Below are positions 34,977-43,402 of a stretch of 64,000 nt of DNA, in pieces (within the stretch, counting starts at the first letter, position 1; every line of letters starts with the position of its first letter). The position numbers were made by a program, and so were the translations under genes. This stretch comes from Synergistaceae bacterium (GTDB taxonomy: Bacteria > Synergistota > Synergistia > Synergistales > Aminobacteriaceae), in assembly GCA_017443985.1 (NCBI GenBank), contig JAFSXR010000037.1, positions 1-64,000 on the forward strand. The letters run 5' to 3'. A model generated the notes under the pieces. That model worked only from the letters and a program-made list of their open reading frames with translations. It was not told the DNA's origin and made no database searches.

Positions 34977-36665
34977 TTGCAGGATTTTTTTCTAAAGTCG
35001 CGTAAAAGATTCGGGGAGATCTTGCGCGAATATGATTTAGTTACTCAAGACCAGCTTGGTAACGCTTTGAAGATTCAAAAAACTTCAGATAAGAGGATCG
35101 GTGAAATTCTTGTATCAATAAACGCCATGACACGCACTCAAGTTGCGGAGACTTTAGCCGTACAGCTTGAGCTTCAGTTTATACAGCTTGACCGCTATCA
35201 AGCGAAACCCGACGCTATAAAATTAGTTCCCCGAAATATCGCCGAGAGATTAAATTTAATTCCTCTTCAGCTTGACGATGACGATACTTTATTAATAACT
35301 ATGGCTGACCCGTTAGACCTTCCAGCGCAGGACGAAATAAAATTATTAACGGGGCATAATTTGAGGGCAGCAGTGTCCGGGAGCGACGACATATCGAGAA
35401 ATTTGCAGAGAATTTATGATTTCACCGCGAACATGGAGGGTATTTTAGCCGCCAGCGATATGACCGACGGCACGGAAGCATATACGACTCTTTCAGCTAC
35501 GACTGTTGTTGCCGGGCCCGATGACGCGCCTTTAATCGAACTTGTCAACGATATGATACAGCAGGCAGTGAAAGAAGAAGCCTCCGACATTCACATAGAA
35601 GCCTACGAGCAGATGAGCCGCTTCAGATTTCGCGTTGACGGAAATTTATACGTCCATTTTGAATATCCTTCGAGCCTTCACCCGTCCGTAATATCGCGCA
35701 TAAAAATCATGGCTGGCATGGATATTTCAGAAAAAAGAAAACCGCAGGACGGGCGTATCTTGACGGTCGTTGACGGAAAACATATAGACCTGCGCGTCTC
35801 TTCGCTGCCCACGATGAGCGGAGAGAAAGTCGTCATGAGAATTTTGGATAGGGACCACGCCGCCGTTGAACTCGAACAGCTTGGCTTTGATGAAGACGAC
35901 ATGGAATATATAAATAAATTCTGCGAGATGCCATGGGGAATTTTGCTCGCTACAGGCCCGACGGGTTCAGGAAAATCTACGACGCTTTATTCAATGTTGA
36001 AACGTATCAGCAATCCCGACATTAATATAATTACGGTCGAGGATCCCGTAGAATTTTATATTCCCGGGATAAATCAGGTGAACGTCAATGAAAAAGCAGG
36101 ACTGACTTTTGACGCGGCTCTGCGCTCAATTTTAAGACAGGATCCGGATAAAATCATGATAGGAGAAATCAGAGACAGCGACACGGCACAAATAGCAATA
36201 CGTTCGGCACTCACGGGGCATTTTGTTTTATCGACGCTTCACACTAATGACGCTCCGAGCGCAGCGACAAGAATTATTGACATGGGGATTCAGCCGTTTT
36301 TGCTTTCCGCTTCGCTTTCGGGAGTAATTGCACAAAGGCTCGTGAGATGTTTATGTCCTCATTGCAAAGAAGAATATGAACTTGACGAAAAGACTTGTGA
36401 AAAAATCGAAGTTCCGACCGGCTCACACGCTTTCAGGCCCGTAGGCTGTCAGCATTGCCGCAACGGTTACAGGGGCAGGCGCGGAATATATGAAATCATG
36501 TTTGTAGATGACGACCTGCGGGAAATGATTTTGAAAGGCGCGGATAATATTGAATTAAGAGAAGCGGCTATAAAGCACGGAATGAAAACTTTACGGCGTG
36601 CAGGAATTAACGCGGCTCTTCACGGAGTTACTTCGCTTGAGGAAGTTTTGACGACTACAATTTAG
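34977..36665 (+). CDS. gspE: Type II secretion/pilus assembly ATPase GspE/PilB
   Basis: 562-residue hexameric ATPase that powers pseudopilus or pilus assembly. TTG start after ACAAGGTGAT. N-terminal GspE-II/MshE domain (to about 145), Walker A GPTGSGKSTTLYS near 325-337, Asp box, Walker B and His box (RSILRQDPDKIMIGEIRD, LTGHFVLSTLHTNDA) and the zinc tetracysteine motif CLCPHC ... CQHC near 460-490. gspGH lie 22 kb to the left. Neither gspF nor pilC is adjacent. Confidence 0.9.
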   Translation: MQDFFLKSRKRFGEILREYDLVTQDQLGNALKIQKTSDKRIGEILVSINAMTRTQVAETLAVQLELQFIQLDRYQAKPDAIKLVPRNIAERLNLIPLQLDDDDTLLITMADPLDLPAQDEIKLLTGHNLRAAVSGSDDISRNLQRIYDFTANMEGILAASDMTDGTEAYTTLSATTVVAGPDDAPLIELVNDMIQQAVKEEASDIHIEAYEQMSRFRFRVDGNLYVHFEYPSSLHPSVISRIKIMAGMDISEKRKPQDGRILTVVDGKHIDLRVSSLPTMSGEKVVMRILDRDHAAVELEQLGFDEDDMEYINKFCEMPWGILLATGPTGSGKSTTLYSMLKRISNPDINIITVEDPVEFYIPGINQVNVNEKAGLTFDAALRSILRQDPDKIMIGEIRDSDTAQIAIRSALTGHFVLSTLHTNDAPSAATRIIDMGIQPFLLSASLSGVIAQRLVRCLCPHCKEEYELDEKTCEKIEVPTGSHAFRPVGCQHCRNGYRGRRGIYEIMFVDDDLREMILKGADNIELREAAIKHGMKTLRRAGINAALHGVTSLEEVLTTTI

Positions 36666-36667
36666 TG

Positions 36668-36770
36668 TATAATAAAGCCGTCCGGTAGAGGTCGGACGTT
36701 CACAATAAAAATAAAATGAAAACTCACTGAAGAGGGGCTGCTCTCCCCACCTCAGATAAGTTTACATTCT
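36668..36770 (+). ncRNA. Candidate RNA convergent with the small ORF at 36.77-36.89 kb
   Basis: TATAAT at 36668-36673 lies just after the gspE stop. The predicted transcript would begin with hairpin CGTCCG/CGGACG (36679-36698), followed by GAGGGG/CCCC (36732-36750), and run into the 3' end of the oppositely oriented small ORF. This is the arrangement of antisense antitoxin RNAs of the txpA/RatA kind. A -35 hexamer at proper spacing was not found. The call is tentative. Confidence 0.3.
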
Positions 36771-36885
36771 AAGGTTGGAAGTTATGTGTCTTTATGGTGC
36801 GGATCAAGTCCGCTAGTGCTCGTGTCAAGTCAGTGATGGCTTTTACGAGCTTTATTTTTAAGTAAAGCATGACCATATCTTTCAC
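36769..36885 (-). CDS. 38-residue small protein, possible type I toxin
   Basis: Too short for usual gene calling. GTG at 36885 with a near-perfect AAGGGAGGTGG site seven bases upstream. The product begins MKDMVMLYLKIKLVKAITDL and is an amphipathic basic helix without acidic clusters. Upstream on the same strand are a 10-codon leader ORF (36921-36953, MRLTRGTPPP), hairpins CCTGAAA/TTTCAGG (36904-36920) and ATTCTGAA/TTCAGAAT, and TAGAAT as a possible -10. The layout parallels the two cassettes at 55 kb. Function not established. Confidence 0.5.
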   Translation of the reverse strand: MKDMVMLYLKIKLVKAITDLTRALADLIRTIKTHNFQP

Positions 36886-36903
36886 GTTACCACCTCCCTT
36901 GAT

Positions 36904-36978
36904 CCTGAAATTTTTTCAGGCTACGGAGGCGGTGTCCCCCGTGTGAGCCTCATTCTGAAAAATTCAGAATGCCTCTCC
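36904..36978 (-). promoter_or_regulatory. Structured leader of the 38-residue ORF, with a 10-codon upstream ORF
   Basis: Holds two strong hairpins, at 36954-36972 (ATTCTGAA/TTCAGAAT) and 36904-36920 (CCTGAAA/TTTCAGG), flanking the short ORF MRLTRGTPPP (36921-36953). Its GGGGGACACCGCC and CCGTAG strings resemble GGGAGACCGCC and CCGTGTAG in the first 55-kb leader. Confidence 0.45.
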
Positions 36979-37013
36979 TAGTAGCTAATTCTATCATTAA
37001 AGGAGTTTTTATT

Positions 37014-37592
37014 ATGGCACGTAAAAAAAATATAACGCTCGAAGACCTCGCGGCACTTGGCCCGAAAAAAATTATTTTATTAATCATAGCGGCGGCTGTA
37101 ATTTATTTTGCCGGCGGAGATTTATCTTTATTTAATGACAACGGCGCGGAGCAGGATAATTCCGGCTTAATTCAGGGCATCGTCGTGCGCGCTGTTGACG
37201 GAGACACGGCAGTTATAAGAGTAAACGGCGAGGACAGGCGCGTTAGATTTTTAGGTGTTGACACTCCTGAGACCGTTCACCCGACAAAAGGAGTTCAGCC
37301 CTACGGAAAAGAAGCAAGCAACTTTACAAAAGAGTCTCTCAACGGGCGGCAGGTGTGGCTTGAGTATGACAAGTCGCCGCAGGACAGATATAACAGACAT
37401 CTCGCCTATATATGGCTCTCGAAGCCTAAGGCAATCAATAACGAGACAATACGGCGCGAAATGTTCAACGCTAAATTATTGGCCGGAGGCTATGCAAAAG
37501 TTTTGATAATAAAGCCTAATAATAAATACGAAAAAATTTTCAAAGAAATTCAAAACGAAGCGAAAAGCTCAAAATTAGGAATGTGGCAATAA
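37014..37592 (+). CDS. Membrane-anchored thermonuclease-family nuclease
   Basis: 192 residues from the ATG at 37014 (AGGAG eight bases upstream). An N-terminal helix (residues 15-32) anchors or exports the protein. The SNase fold has VRAVDGDTAVIRV with the calcium Asp, RFLGVDTPET with catalytic Arg and Glu, and DRYNRHLAYIWL with the second Arg. Probably degrades extracellular or periplasmic nucleic acid. Monocistronic, with a strong terminator after it. Confidence 0.9.
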   Translation: MARKKNITLEDLAALGPKKIILLIIAAAVIYFAGGDLSLFNDNGAEQDNSGLIQGIVVRAVDGDTAVIRVNGEDRRVRFLGVDTPETVHPTKGVQPYGKEASNFTKESLNGRQVWLEYDKSPQDRYNRHLAYIWLSKPKAINNETIRREMFNAKLLAGGYAKVLIIKPNNKYEKIFKEIQNEAKSSKLGMWQ

Positions 37593-37594
37593 AA

Positions 37595-37640
37595 AAGAGA
37601 GGGGCAAAAATTTTCTGCTCCTCTCTTAATTTTTTATTTT
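37595..37640. terminator. Strong bidirectional terminator
   Basis: AAGAGAGGGGCA (37595-37606) pairs with TGCTCCTCTCTT (37616-37627), 12 bp with one G-T pair, followed by AATTTTTTATTTT and preceded by an A-tract. It serves both convergent genes. Confidence 0.9.
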
Positions 37641-38494
37641 ATTTTTCTGTAATTCCCGTCGGGGCTGTAGGTGTAAGTCTCAGCTTTTTTAGCTCTCGGG
37701 TTCACGACCCCTAAGTCCTCGCCGTTGAGAATTACCTGCGCCGCCGTAGGCCGTCCGAACAAGACTCTCGCAGTCTCTTTCAAATCCCAGCGCATGACCT
37801 CGCCGCGCTTCAGCGTCCTGCGGTAAACTGGAGCAGAGTCTCCGAACGACACGCTAAGCCAGACATCATTCACCGCGTGAATTTCAAGCGAAGGAGTTAT
37901 TTCCGGCTCCGGTTCCGGCTCTTCTGAAACTAAAACATCGTCAGAAAGCTCTACGTTTTCAAAGACAGCTTCGTTTATATCAATGTCGTTTGATAAAGTT
38001 TCCTGCGTTATTGTATTCTCGCCGTTACCGGAAAAACTGAAGAATTTTAGATTTTTGAGATCTATTCCGCCGCTGTTTAATGCGTACCAGACATATATTC
38101 CCGTTCCTATTAACGCCGCAATCAGGACAATAAACAAGCCTAAATGTGAAGCTGCCTTAAAGCCTTCGGGCATTGATGAGCCGTTGCCCAAAACATTGCC
38201 GACAGCCGCGTGGTCTTTTCTGTAGCTTGACTTGCTGTGCTCCGTGCGGTCAATCAGCGCGTTGAAATCGTCAAGCAGATCCTCCGCGCCTATAACTTTT
38301 AAGTAAGTCCGTATAAAGCCCTTGATGTAAACAGGCTCAGGGAAGTCCGTATAGTCTCCTTCTTCAATTCCGCGAAGATACTCCGGCCTGATTCTGGTTC
38401 TGTCGAAAACTGTTTCGAGTGTTATTCCGGCGTTCTCGCGGCGTTCTGTTACAACGCGCCCAAGCTCCTTGAGTGCTTCATTACGGTCGGTCAA
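37634..38494 (-). CDS. RodZ-like helix-turn-helix membrane protein
   Basis: 286 residues: N-terminal HTH_25 domain (about 8-75, GRVVTERRENAGITLETV and IRPEYLRGIEEGDY), a membrane helix at about 120-142, an acidic linker (PEPEPE) and a C-terminal DUF4115 domain (about 195-286, VNDVWLSVSFGDS and KRGEVMRWDL). RodZ links MreB filaments to the cell-wall machinery. The TTG start lies within the last codons of rpe (14-base overlap), so translation is coupled. Confidence 0.85.
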   Translation of the reverse strand: MTDRNEALKELGRVVTERRENAGITLETVFDRTRIRPEYLRGIEEGDYTDFPEPVYIKGFIRTYLKVIGAEDLLDDFNALIDRTEHSKSSYRKDHAAVGNVLGNGSSMPEGFKAASHLGLFIVLIAALIGTGIYVWYALNSGGIDLKNLKFFSFSGNGENTITQETLSNDIDINEAVFENVELSDDVLVSEEPEPEPEITPSLEIHAVNDVWLSVSFGDSAPVYRRTLKRGEVMRWDLKETARVLFGRPTAAQVILNGEDLGVVNPRAKKAETYTYSPDGNYRKIK

Positions 38495-39173
38495 AATTTT
38501 TCATAGCCTCCTCAATATTTTTTCTTGCGTTAATGAGCCATCTCTCCGGGTCATTGCTGTTAAACAGAGAACTGCCTGCAACAATGACATCACAGCCGGC
38601 TAGGGCTATTTCAGCAATGTTATTTTCGTTTATGCCGCCGTCAATTTCAATAAGGTAATGATATTTTTTTGCCTCGCGGAGACTCACAAGCTCGCGGACT
38701 TTATTTAATGAGCTTGGAATAAATTTCTGCGCCCCGAAGCCCGGCGTTACCGACATAATTAAAATTAAATCTGCAATTTCGAGAACGCTCTCGTCAATGC
38801 TTGAAATTTTTGTCGGCGGACAAATTGAAATTCCTGCTTTAAGCCCTGCGCTTTTTATTTTATTCAATGAAGCGTGAAGCAGATGCCCTTCTGTCTCGGC
38901 GTGTATCGTGATCGATGAAGAATTTTTATTCATGAACAGAGGCAGAATTACATCAAGGCTGTCAATCATTAAATGCGTATCGATAAAAGCGTCAGGATAT
39001 TTTTTTCTGAGAGCGTCAACAAAATGCGGGCCGAACGATAAATTTTTTACAAAATGCCCGTCCATAATATCAAAGTGAAGCCAGTCGAACTGATTTTTCA
39101 TCGCGTCAACAGACCCGGCAATGTTCAAAGGGTCCGCGCCAAAAAGCGATGGTGCTAAAAATATTTTTCTCAT
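38481..39173 (-). CDS. rpe: Ribulose-phosphate 3-epimerase
   Basis: TIM-barrel enzyme of the pentose phosphate pathway (Ru5P to Xu5P). 230 residues with APSLFGADPLNI, HFDIMDGHFVKNLSFG, DTHLMID, ILIMSVTPGFGAQKF and IEIDGGINENNI. The usual VEPGFGGQ motif reads VTPGFGAQ. In the 53 bases upstream is a block of TAGGAGT-like words followed by the AGAAAGGGG ribosome site. Part of the rsmB-PASTA-rpe neighbourhood. Confidence 0.93.
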   Translation of the reverse strand: MRKIFLAPSLFGADPLNIAGSVDAMKNQFDWLHFDIMDGHFVKNLSFGPHFVDALRKKYPDAFIDTHLMIDSLDVILPLFMNKNSSSITIHAETEGHLLHASLNKIKSAGLKAGISICPPTKISSIDESVLEIADLILIMSVTPGFGAQKFIPSSLNKVRELVSLREAKKYHYLIEIDGGINENNIAEIALAGCDVIVAGSSLFNSNDPERWLINARKNIEEAMKNFDRP

Positions 39174-39226
39174 AATTTTTTCCCCTTTCTAGTTCCTACT
39201 TCCTAACTCCTAACTCCTACCTGTTT

Positions 39227-40534
39227 CTACCTTTGCCTTTCCTGCCAGACAAATTCACCGCCAAGATATATACTCACGACACATTCCTGCGTATAGCTTG
39301 CGGTGGTGTTGATGTTTTCTCCGCCCTTAACCTGACGGCTCATAACCTCCCGTTTTCCGTTCGGGTCAGTGATTTCTATTCTTAGATCCATAGGCCGTGC
39401 CAGCGGCGGAACGGGATAACGGATACGCGCAGTCTTGTTTCCTACTGATGAAGCAGGCGACGAAGCAGGCGTGTTTTGCTGTGCCGTAACATTATTATTT
39501 GAAGCAGCTGAAGGAGCCGGAGCCGGTGCCGGAGTTTTTGACGGTGCTGAAGTCTGTGTGGCCCCCTCCGGTTTTGAGTTATTCTGTGCCGTTTTCGTTA
39601 AGTCGTTCAGATCGTAGTCATCGCCGATAAAAACTTCGTCCTCGCCGCCGACCGAGACAGTAACACTGCGGTTATTATTCTGCGCCGTGTTTGCGGCTGT
39701 TTTATTTTTATCGTCCTGCGCCGTATTTTTTGAAGCCGTGTTTCTCGGAATTGTAACAGTTCCGTTTCTTTGAGCCGTCGTTTTACTGTCAGCATCTGAA
39801 AAACCTGAGGGCCTTCGCTGTGTCGCAAGTTTGAGGGTAACTCCCTGTCCCGGCCTGACGGAAGTCCCTGCGCCCGGTTTTGTTTCGATTGCTAGACCTT
39901 CTGGCAATAACGGGCTGTAGACTCTCTCGACAGCTTGAACTTTTACTCCGCCCGTCTCAAGAATATTTCTTGCTTCGTCCTCTGTCATTCTGTTCACGTC
40001 CGGTATAGTTATATTTTCCGGCTGTGCATTGCCGGCCTGAACGAGCAGATCAATTTTACGCCCTGAATTTACGCTGGCAGGAGCCGCCGGGCTTTGAGCG
40101 ATGACTGTCCCGGCCTTCGCGTTGGGCTCGCTGATTTTTATAACGTCGCCGAGCGAAAATCCCTGCGCTTTAATTTCTTCCTGAGCCTTCGCCAAAGTCT
40201 TGCCCGTAACGTCCGGGATCGCGTGAAGTTCTCCGCTCTGGCTTACCTGTAAAACGATTACCCGGCCTTGTCTTAATTCTGTCCCGGCCTGCGGAGACTG
40301 AGCTAAAACTCTTCCCTCCGGCATCGTCGAGGCAACAGGCTCAAGCTGAACGACAAGCCCTGCGCTTTCCGCTTCAGCGACTGCCTCTGATTCAGATTTC
40401 CCGACTAACTGAGGAACTTGAGAATTATTTTCGGGCTTCAAAAAAATCGTGTAGACCGCGATCGCACCCGATGCGAAAATTGTAACGACTACCATAAATA
40501 AAACCCAAGCAATTATTCCTCCCTTGCGCCGCAT
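39227..40534 (-). CDS. PASTA-domain membrane protein without a kinase domain
   Basis: 435 residues: short cytoplasmic start, a membrane helix (about 8-30), three PASTA repeats (about 37-100, 104-170 and 174-238; e.g. IPDVTGKTLAKAQEEIKAQG and IPDVNRMTEDEARNILETGG), a low-complexity Asn/Thr/Ala/Pro linker (240-350) and a C-terminal domain of unknown type. PASTA repeats bind peptidoglycan fragments and usually sit on PrkC/StkP kinases. In Firmicutes the kinase occupies this place between rsmB and rpe; here only the sensor part is present. Confidence 0.87.
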   Translation of the reverse strand: MRRKGGIIAWVLFMVVVTIFASGAIAVYTIFLKPENNSQVPQLVGKSESEAVAEAESAGLVVQLEPVASTMPEGRVLAQSPQAGTELRQGRVIVLQVSQSGELHAIPDVTGKTLAKAQEEIKAQGFSLGDVIKISEPNAKAGTVIAQSPAAPASVNSGRKIDLLVQAGNAQPENITIPDVNRMTEDEARNILETGGVKVQAVERVYSPLLPEGLAIETKPGAGTSVRPGQGVTLKLATQRRPSGFSDADSKTTAQRNGTVTIPRNTASKNTAQDDKNKTAANTAQNNNRSVTVSVGGEDEVFIGDDYDLNDLTKTAQNNSKPEGATQTSAPSKTPAPAPAPSAASNNNVTAQQNTPASSPASSVGNKTARIRYPVPPLARPMDLRIEITDPNGKREVMSRQVKGGENINTTASYTQECVVSIYLGGEFVWQERQR

Positions 40535-40537
40535 TAA

Positions 40538-41248
40538 TCACGCCTCCTTATTCAAAAATTTTTCGCTTAATTTTTTCAAAGCGTCAGTGCCTTGTAATTT
40601 TTCATTTTCTTTTGCATAGTCTAAAATATTTTTGCCGTCTTTATTTTTTAAGTTTATATCAGCACCGGCGTTTAATAAAGTTTCTACCATTTCGGGACCG
40701 TTCCACCGGGCCGCAAGCATGAGAGCATTATCGCCGGCATTGTTCCGCGTGTCGTCAGCTCCTGCTTCGATTAATAAATCAACGGCTTCGGGCGTTCCGA
40801 ACTGTGCCGCATGTAAAAGAGCCGTCATTCCGTTGCTGTCCCGTACGTTTACGTTTGCTCCGGCAGACAGGAGCAATTTTATAACATCAATTTTATTTTT
40901 TCGTGCCGCTCCCACAAGCGATGTCATTCCGTCGTATCTTGCCGCGTTCACGTCAGCTCCTGCGTCGATAAGAATTTTAACGGCTTCGGGGGTGTTAGTG
41001 CCCGATGCCCAAATTAGAGGCGTGTTGCCGTCATATGAAACTAAATTTATATCGCTTCCTGCTTTTATCAGAGCTTGTATTATATCGGGAGTCCGTCTGG
41101 CCGCCGCTATATGCAGTGCGTTCTCTCCAAATTCGTCAAGCGCATTGACATCTATCCCGGAGTCAATCGCGCTTTGAATTTCTTGCAGAGTTCCCGTCTC
41201 GCAAAGTTCGATAAAATTCTGCTCTTTAACTTTCTTAAATGTTGCCAA
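40538..41248 (-). CDS. Ankyrin-repeat protein
   Basis: 236-residue cytosolic protein with about six ankyrin repeats of 33 residues from residue 25 on, e.g. NALHIAAARRTPDIIQALIK, NTPLIWASGTNTPEAVKILI, TALLHAAQFGTPEAVDLLIE and NALMLAARWNGPEMVETLLN. No enzymatic domain. TTG start after GGAGG, the ribosome site itself being the end of an AGGAGT repeat block. Four bases upstream of the PASTA gene, so they are cotranscribed; a partner protein role is likely but the target is unknown. Confidence 0.87.
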   Translation of the reverse strand: MATFKKVKEQNFIELCETGTLQEIQSAIDSGIDVNALDEFGENALHIAAARRTPDIIQALIKAGSDINLVSYDGNTPLIWASGTNTPEAVKILIDAGADVNAARYDGMTSLVGAARKNKIDVIKLLLSAGANVNVRDSNGMTALLHAAQFGTPEAVDLLIEAGADDTRNNAGDNALMLAARWNGPEMVETLLNAGADINLKNKDGKNILDYAKENEKLQGTDALKKLSEKFLNKEA

Positions 41249-41279
41249 AAAATTTTTCCTCCTAACTCCTGACCCCTAA

Positions 41280-42605
41280 CTATCTTTTCATTATCAGCGA
41301 ACAATAAAAACCATCAAGCCACGCATTACACGGCATGATATAAAATCCGTAGGGCTTGCCTTTTTTGAAAGCCGGGCCCTTGAAATTAATCATGCTTGAA
41401 ATTTCCGCACATTCCGGGTGAGCCGTGAGAACTTCCGCGACGACGTTCTCATTTTCCTGTCTCAATAAACTGCACGTAATATATAAAATATTTCCGCCGG
41501 GCGCGCATAAATTTACAGCGCGTTCGAGTAATTTTTTCTGAGTCGCGACGGTCGCGTCAAATTTTTTCCAATCGAGCCGCCATTTTGATTCCGGTTTTCT
41601 GTTCCATGTTCCTGAGCCCGTACAGGGCGCGTCAAGCATTATGAAATTCGGCGTGTCGTTCGGTTCTATCACGAGGGCATCGCCGATTTTTAATACTGCA
41701 CGGTCTTTTACTTTTAGTCTCTCAAGTTCTTTCTCTGCACTCGCTGAACGTTTCTCGGATAGTTCCCAACATTCAAGCCTTGCGCCTTGACATTCCTGCA
41801 AAATCTGCCCGGCCTTGACTCCGCGCCCGGAGCACATGTCTAAAATTAATCCCCTGCCCGAATAAAATTTTCTTACGAGCGATGCCGCTATTATTGAGCT
41901 TTCAGACTGAACGCTGCACGAGCCCTCACTGAAGCCGGGAACATTAACGGGCAAAACGCTTTCATTAAGCCTCAAAGCCTGCGACATGTCCGACTTAAAA
42001 GCGCGGATATTATTTTCTTCTAAGAGTTTCAATAATTTTTCGGGCTCTTCCGTTCTCAATGACGAGTACGAAGGCAGCGTGAGCATCTCGAAAATTTCGT
42101 TGAGTTCCGCTCTGTTCCACGACCTGACCCACGCTGAAATAAAAAATAACGGCACCCCTGCAATTAAAGCTCTGTCGTCAAGCGTGGGGGATCTTTTCAT
42201 AGCGTCGATCATTTCGTGCCCGCCCTCTTTAATTTTCCGCAAGACTGCGTTGACGAGCGAAATATATTTTTGATTTTCTTTGCTTCTCTTCAAAGTTTCG
42301 ACAATACCGTTAATCAAAACCCCTTCGGAAAATCTGCGGAGCTCCATTAATCCCCCTGCGCCCATAGTTATAGCCGTATAGACCTGCTCCGGAAGTTTCT
42401 CTTTTGAGTGAAGGAAAGAGCCTGCGATTTTTTCCCAAAGTTCGCGCCGTCTCATGACGATATAAATTAACGACGAGGCCAGCGAAATATCAGGGCCTTT
42501 CATTTTTTCACGGTCAGCAAGTTTTCTCAGAGCCTCCGACGCAAACGCCCCTTTGCTTTTATTATCATTGCCAAGAACTTTCAGAGCTGCTTCTATTCCG
42601 CGCAA
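41280..42605 (-). CDS. rsmB: 16S rRNA (cytosine-967-C5)-methyltransferase
   Basis: 441 residues: N-terminal NusB-like RNA-binding domain (to about 135) and a Fmu/NOP2 methyltransferase domain with GLILDMCSGRGVKAGQILQ (SAM site), MLDAPCTGSGTWNRKPE (motif IV) and YITCSLLRQENE with the nucleophilic cysteine (motif VI). The TTG start directly follows the TAA of the upstream gene, after GGAGG. Confidence 0.93.
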   Translation of the reverse strand: MRGIEAALKVLGNDNKSKGAFASEALRKLADREKMKGPDISLASSLIYIVMRRRELWEKIAGSFLHSKEKLPEQVYTAITMGAGGLMELRRFSEGVLINGIVETLKRSKENQKYISLVNAVLRKIKEGGHEMIDAMKRSPTLDDRALIAGVPLFFISAWVRSWNRAELNEIFEMLTLPSYSSLRTEEPEKLLKLLEENNIRAFKSDMSQALRLNESVLPVNVPGFSEGSCSVQSESSIIAASLVRKFYSGRGLILDMCSGRGVKAGQILQECQGARLECWELSEKRSASAEKELERLKVKDRAVLKIGDALVIEPNDTPNFIMLDAPCTGSGTWNRKPESKWRLDWKKFDATVATQKKLLERAVNLCAPGGNILYITCSLLRQENENVVAEVLTAHPECAEISSMINFKGPAFKKGKPYGFYIMPCNAWLDGFYCSLIMKR

Positions 42606-43304
42606 TTAATCACGCCTCCGCGAATTTGCTATTAAAATCATTCTCACTAAAGTTAATGCAGAAGTCAGAGCCGCAGCGATATATGTCCATGCCGCCGCCG
42701 TGAGAACTTTTTTTGCGCCTTTTAATTCATCGGGCGAGAGCGTGTGAGTCTGTTCAAGGAGTGTCAGAGCCCTTGAGCTTGCGTTTATCTCAACGGGAAG
42801 CGTTACAAGATGAAAGACTAAAGCCGCCGTGAACAGCATAATGCCGACAGTAACGAGAGTCGAATTAGACATCACGAGGCCAAGAAAAAATAACGGCGTT
42901 GAGGCAGTCGTTGCTATATTTACGACAGGCACGATAGAATTTCTTAATATCAGCGGCGAATACATCTCCGCGTGCTGAATTGCGTGGCCTGCTTCGTGAG
43001 CTGCAACACCGATTGAGGCAATGCTCCTGCTTCCGTAAACATCATCAGAAAGATTTAGAGTTTTCTTTGTGGGGTCATAATGATCCGTGAGAGAACCTGC
43101 AACGCGATTTATGGGCATATTGCCAAGCCCGTAGAGAGTCAATAAATTTTTTGCGACGCTGTCCGCCGTAACGTTCCCCCTTGCCTGTATCATGCTGTAT
43201 TTAGAGAAAGTGCTCTTCACACTCGACTGCGCCCACATTGATAATAACAACGCCGGGATTACTATAATAATCGTCGGGTCAAGTCCGTAACCATAGCCTA
43301 ACAT
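42606..43304 (-). CDS. YugP-type zinc metallopeptidase, membrane protein
   Basis: 232 residues with three to four membrane helices and the zinc motif in GVAAHEAGHAIQHAEMYSPL near residue 110. N-terminal half (ALLLSMWAQSSVKSTFSKYS) is typical of the family. Substrates are unknown. It is the first gene of a five-gene minus-strand set (peptidase, rsmB, ankyrin, PASTA, rpe) that resembles the conserved neighbourhood of translation and cell-wall signalling genes in other bacteria. Confidence 0.88.
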   Translation of the reverse strand: MLGYGYGLDPTIIIVIPALLLSMWAQSSVKSTFSKYSMIQARGNVTADSVAKNLLTLYGLGNMPINRVAGSLTDHYDPTKKTLNLSDDVYGSRSIASIGVAAHEAGHAIQHAEMYSPLILRNSIVPVVNIATTASTPLFFLGLVMSNSTLVTVGIMLFTAALVFHLVTLPVEINASSRALTLLEQTHTLSPDELKGAKKVLTAAAWTYIAAALTSALTLVRMILIANSRRRD

Positions 43305-43402
43305 AAAAAATCCTCCTTAAAAAATTTTTGAAGTAATTATAGCAAGTTAGGAGGTAGGAAGTAGGAATGATGATAAAATTTTTAGAAAGGGGCTGAAAAT
43401 TT

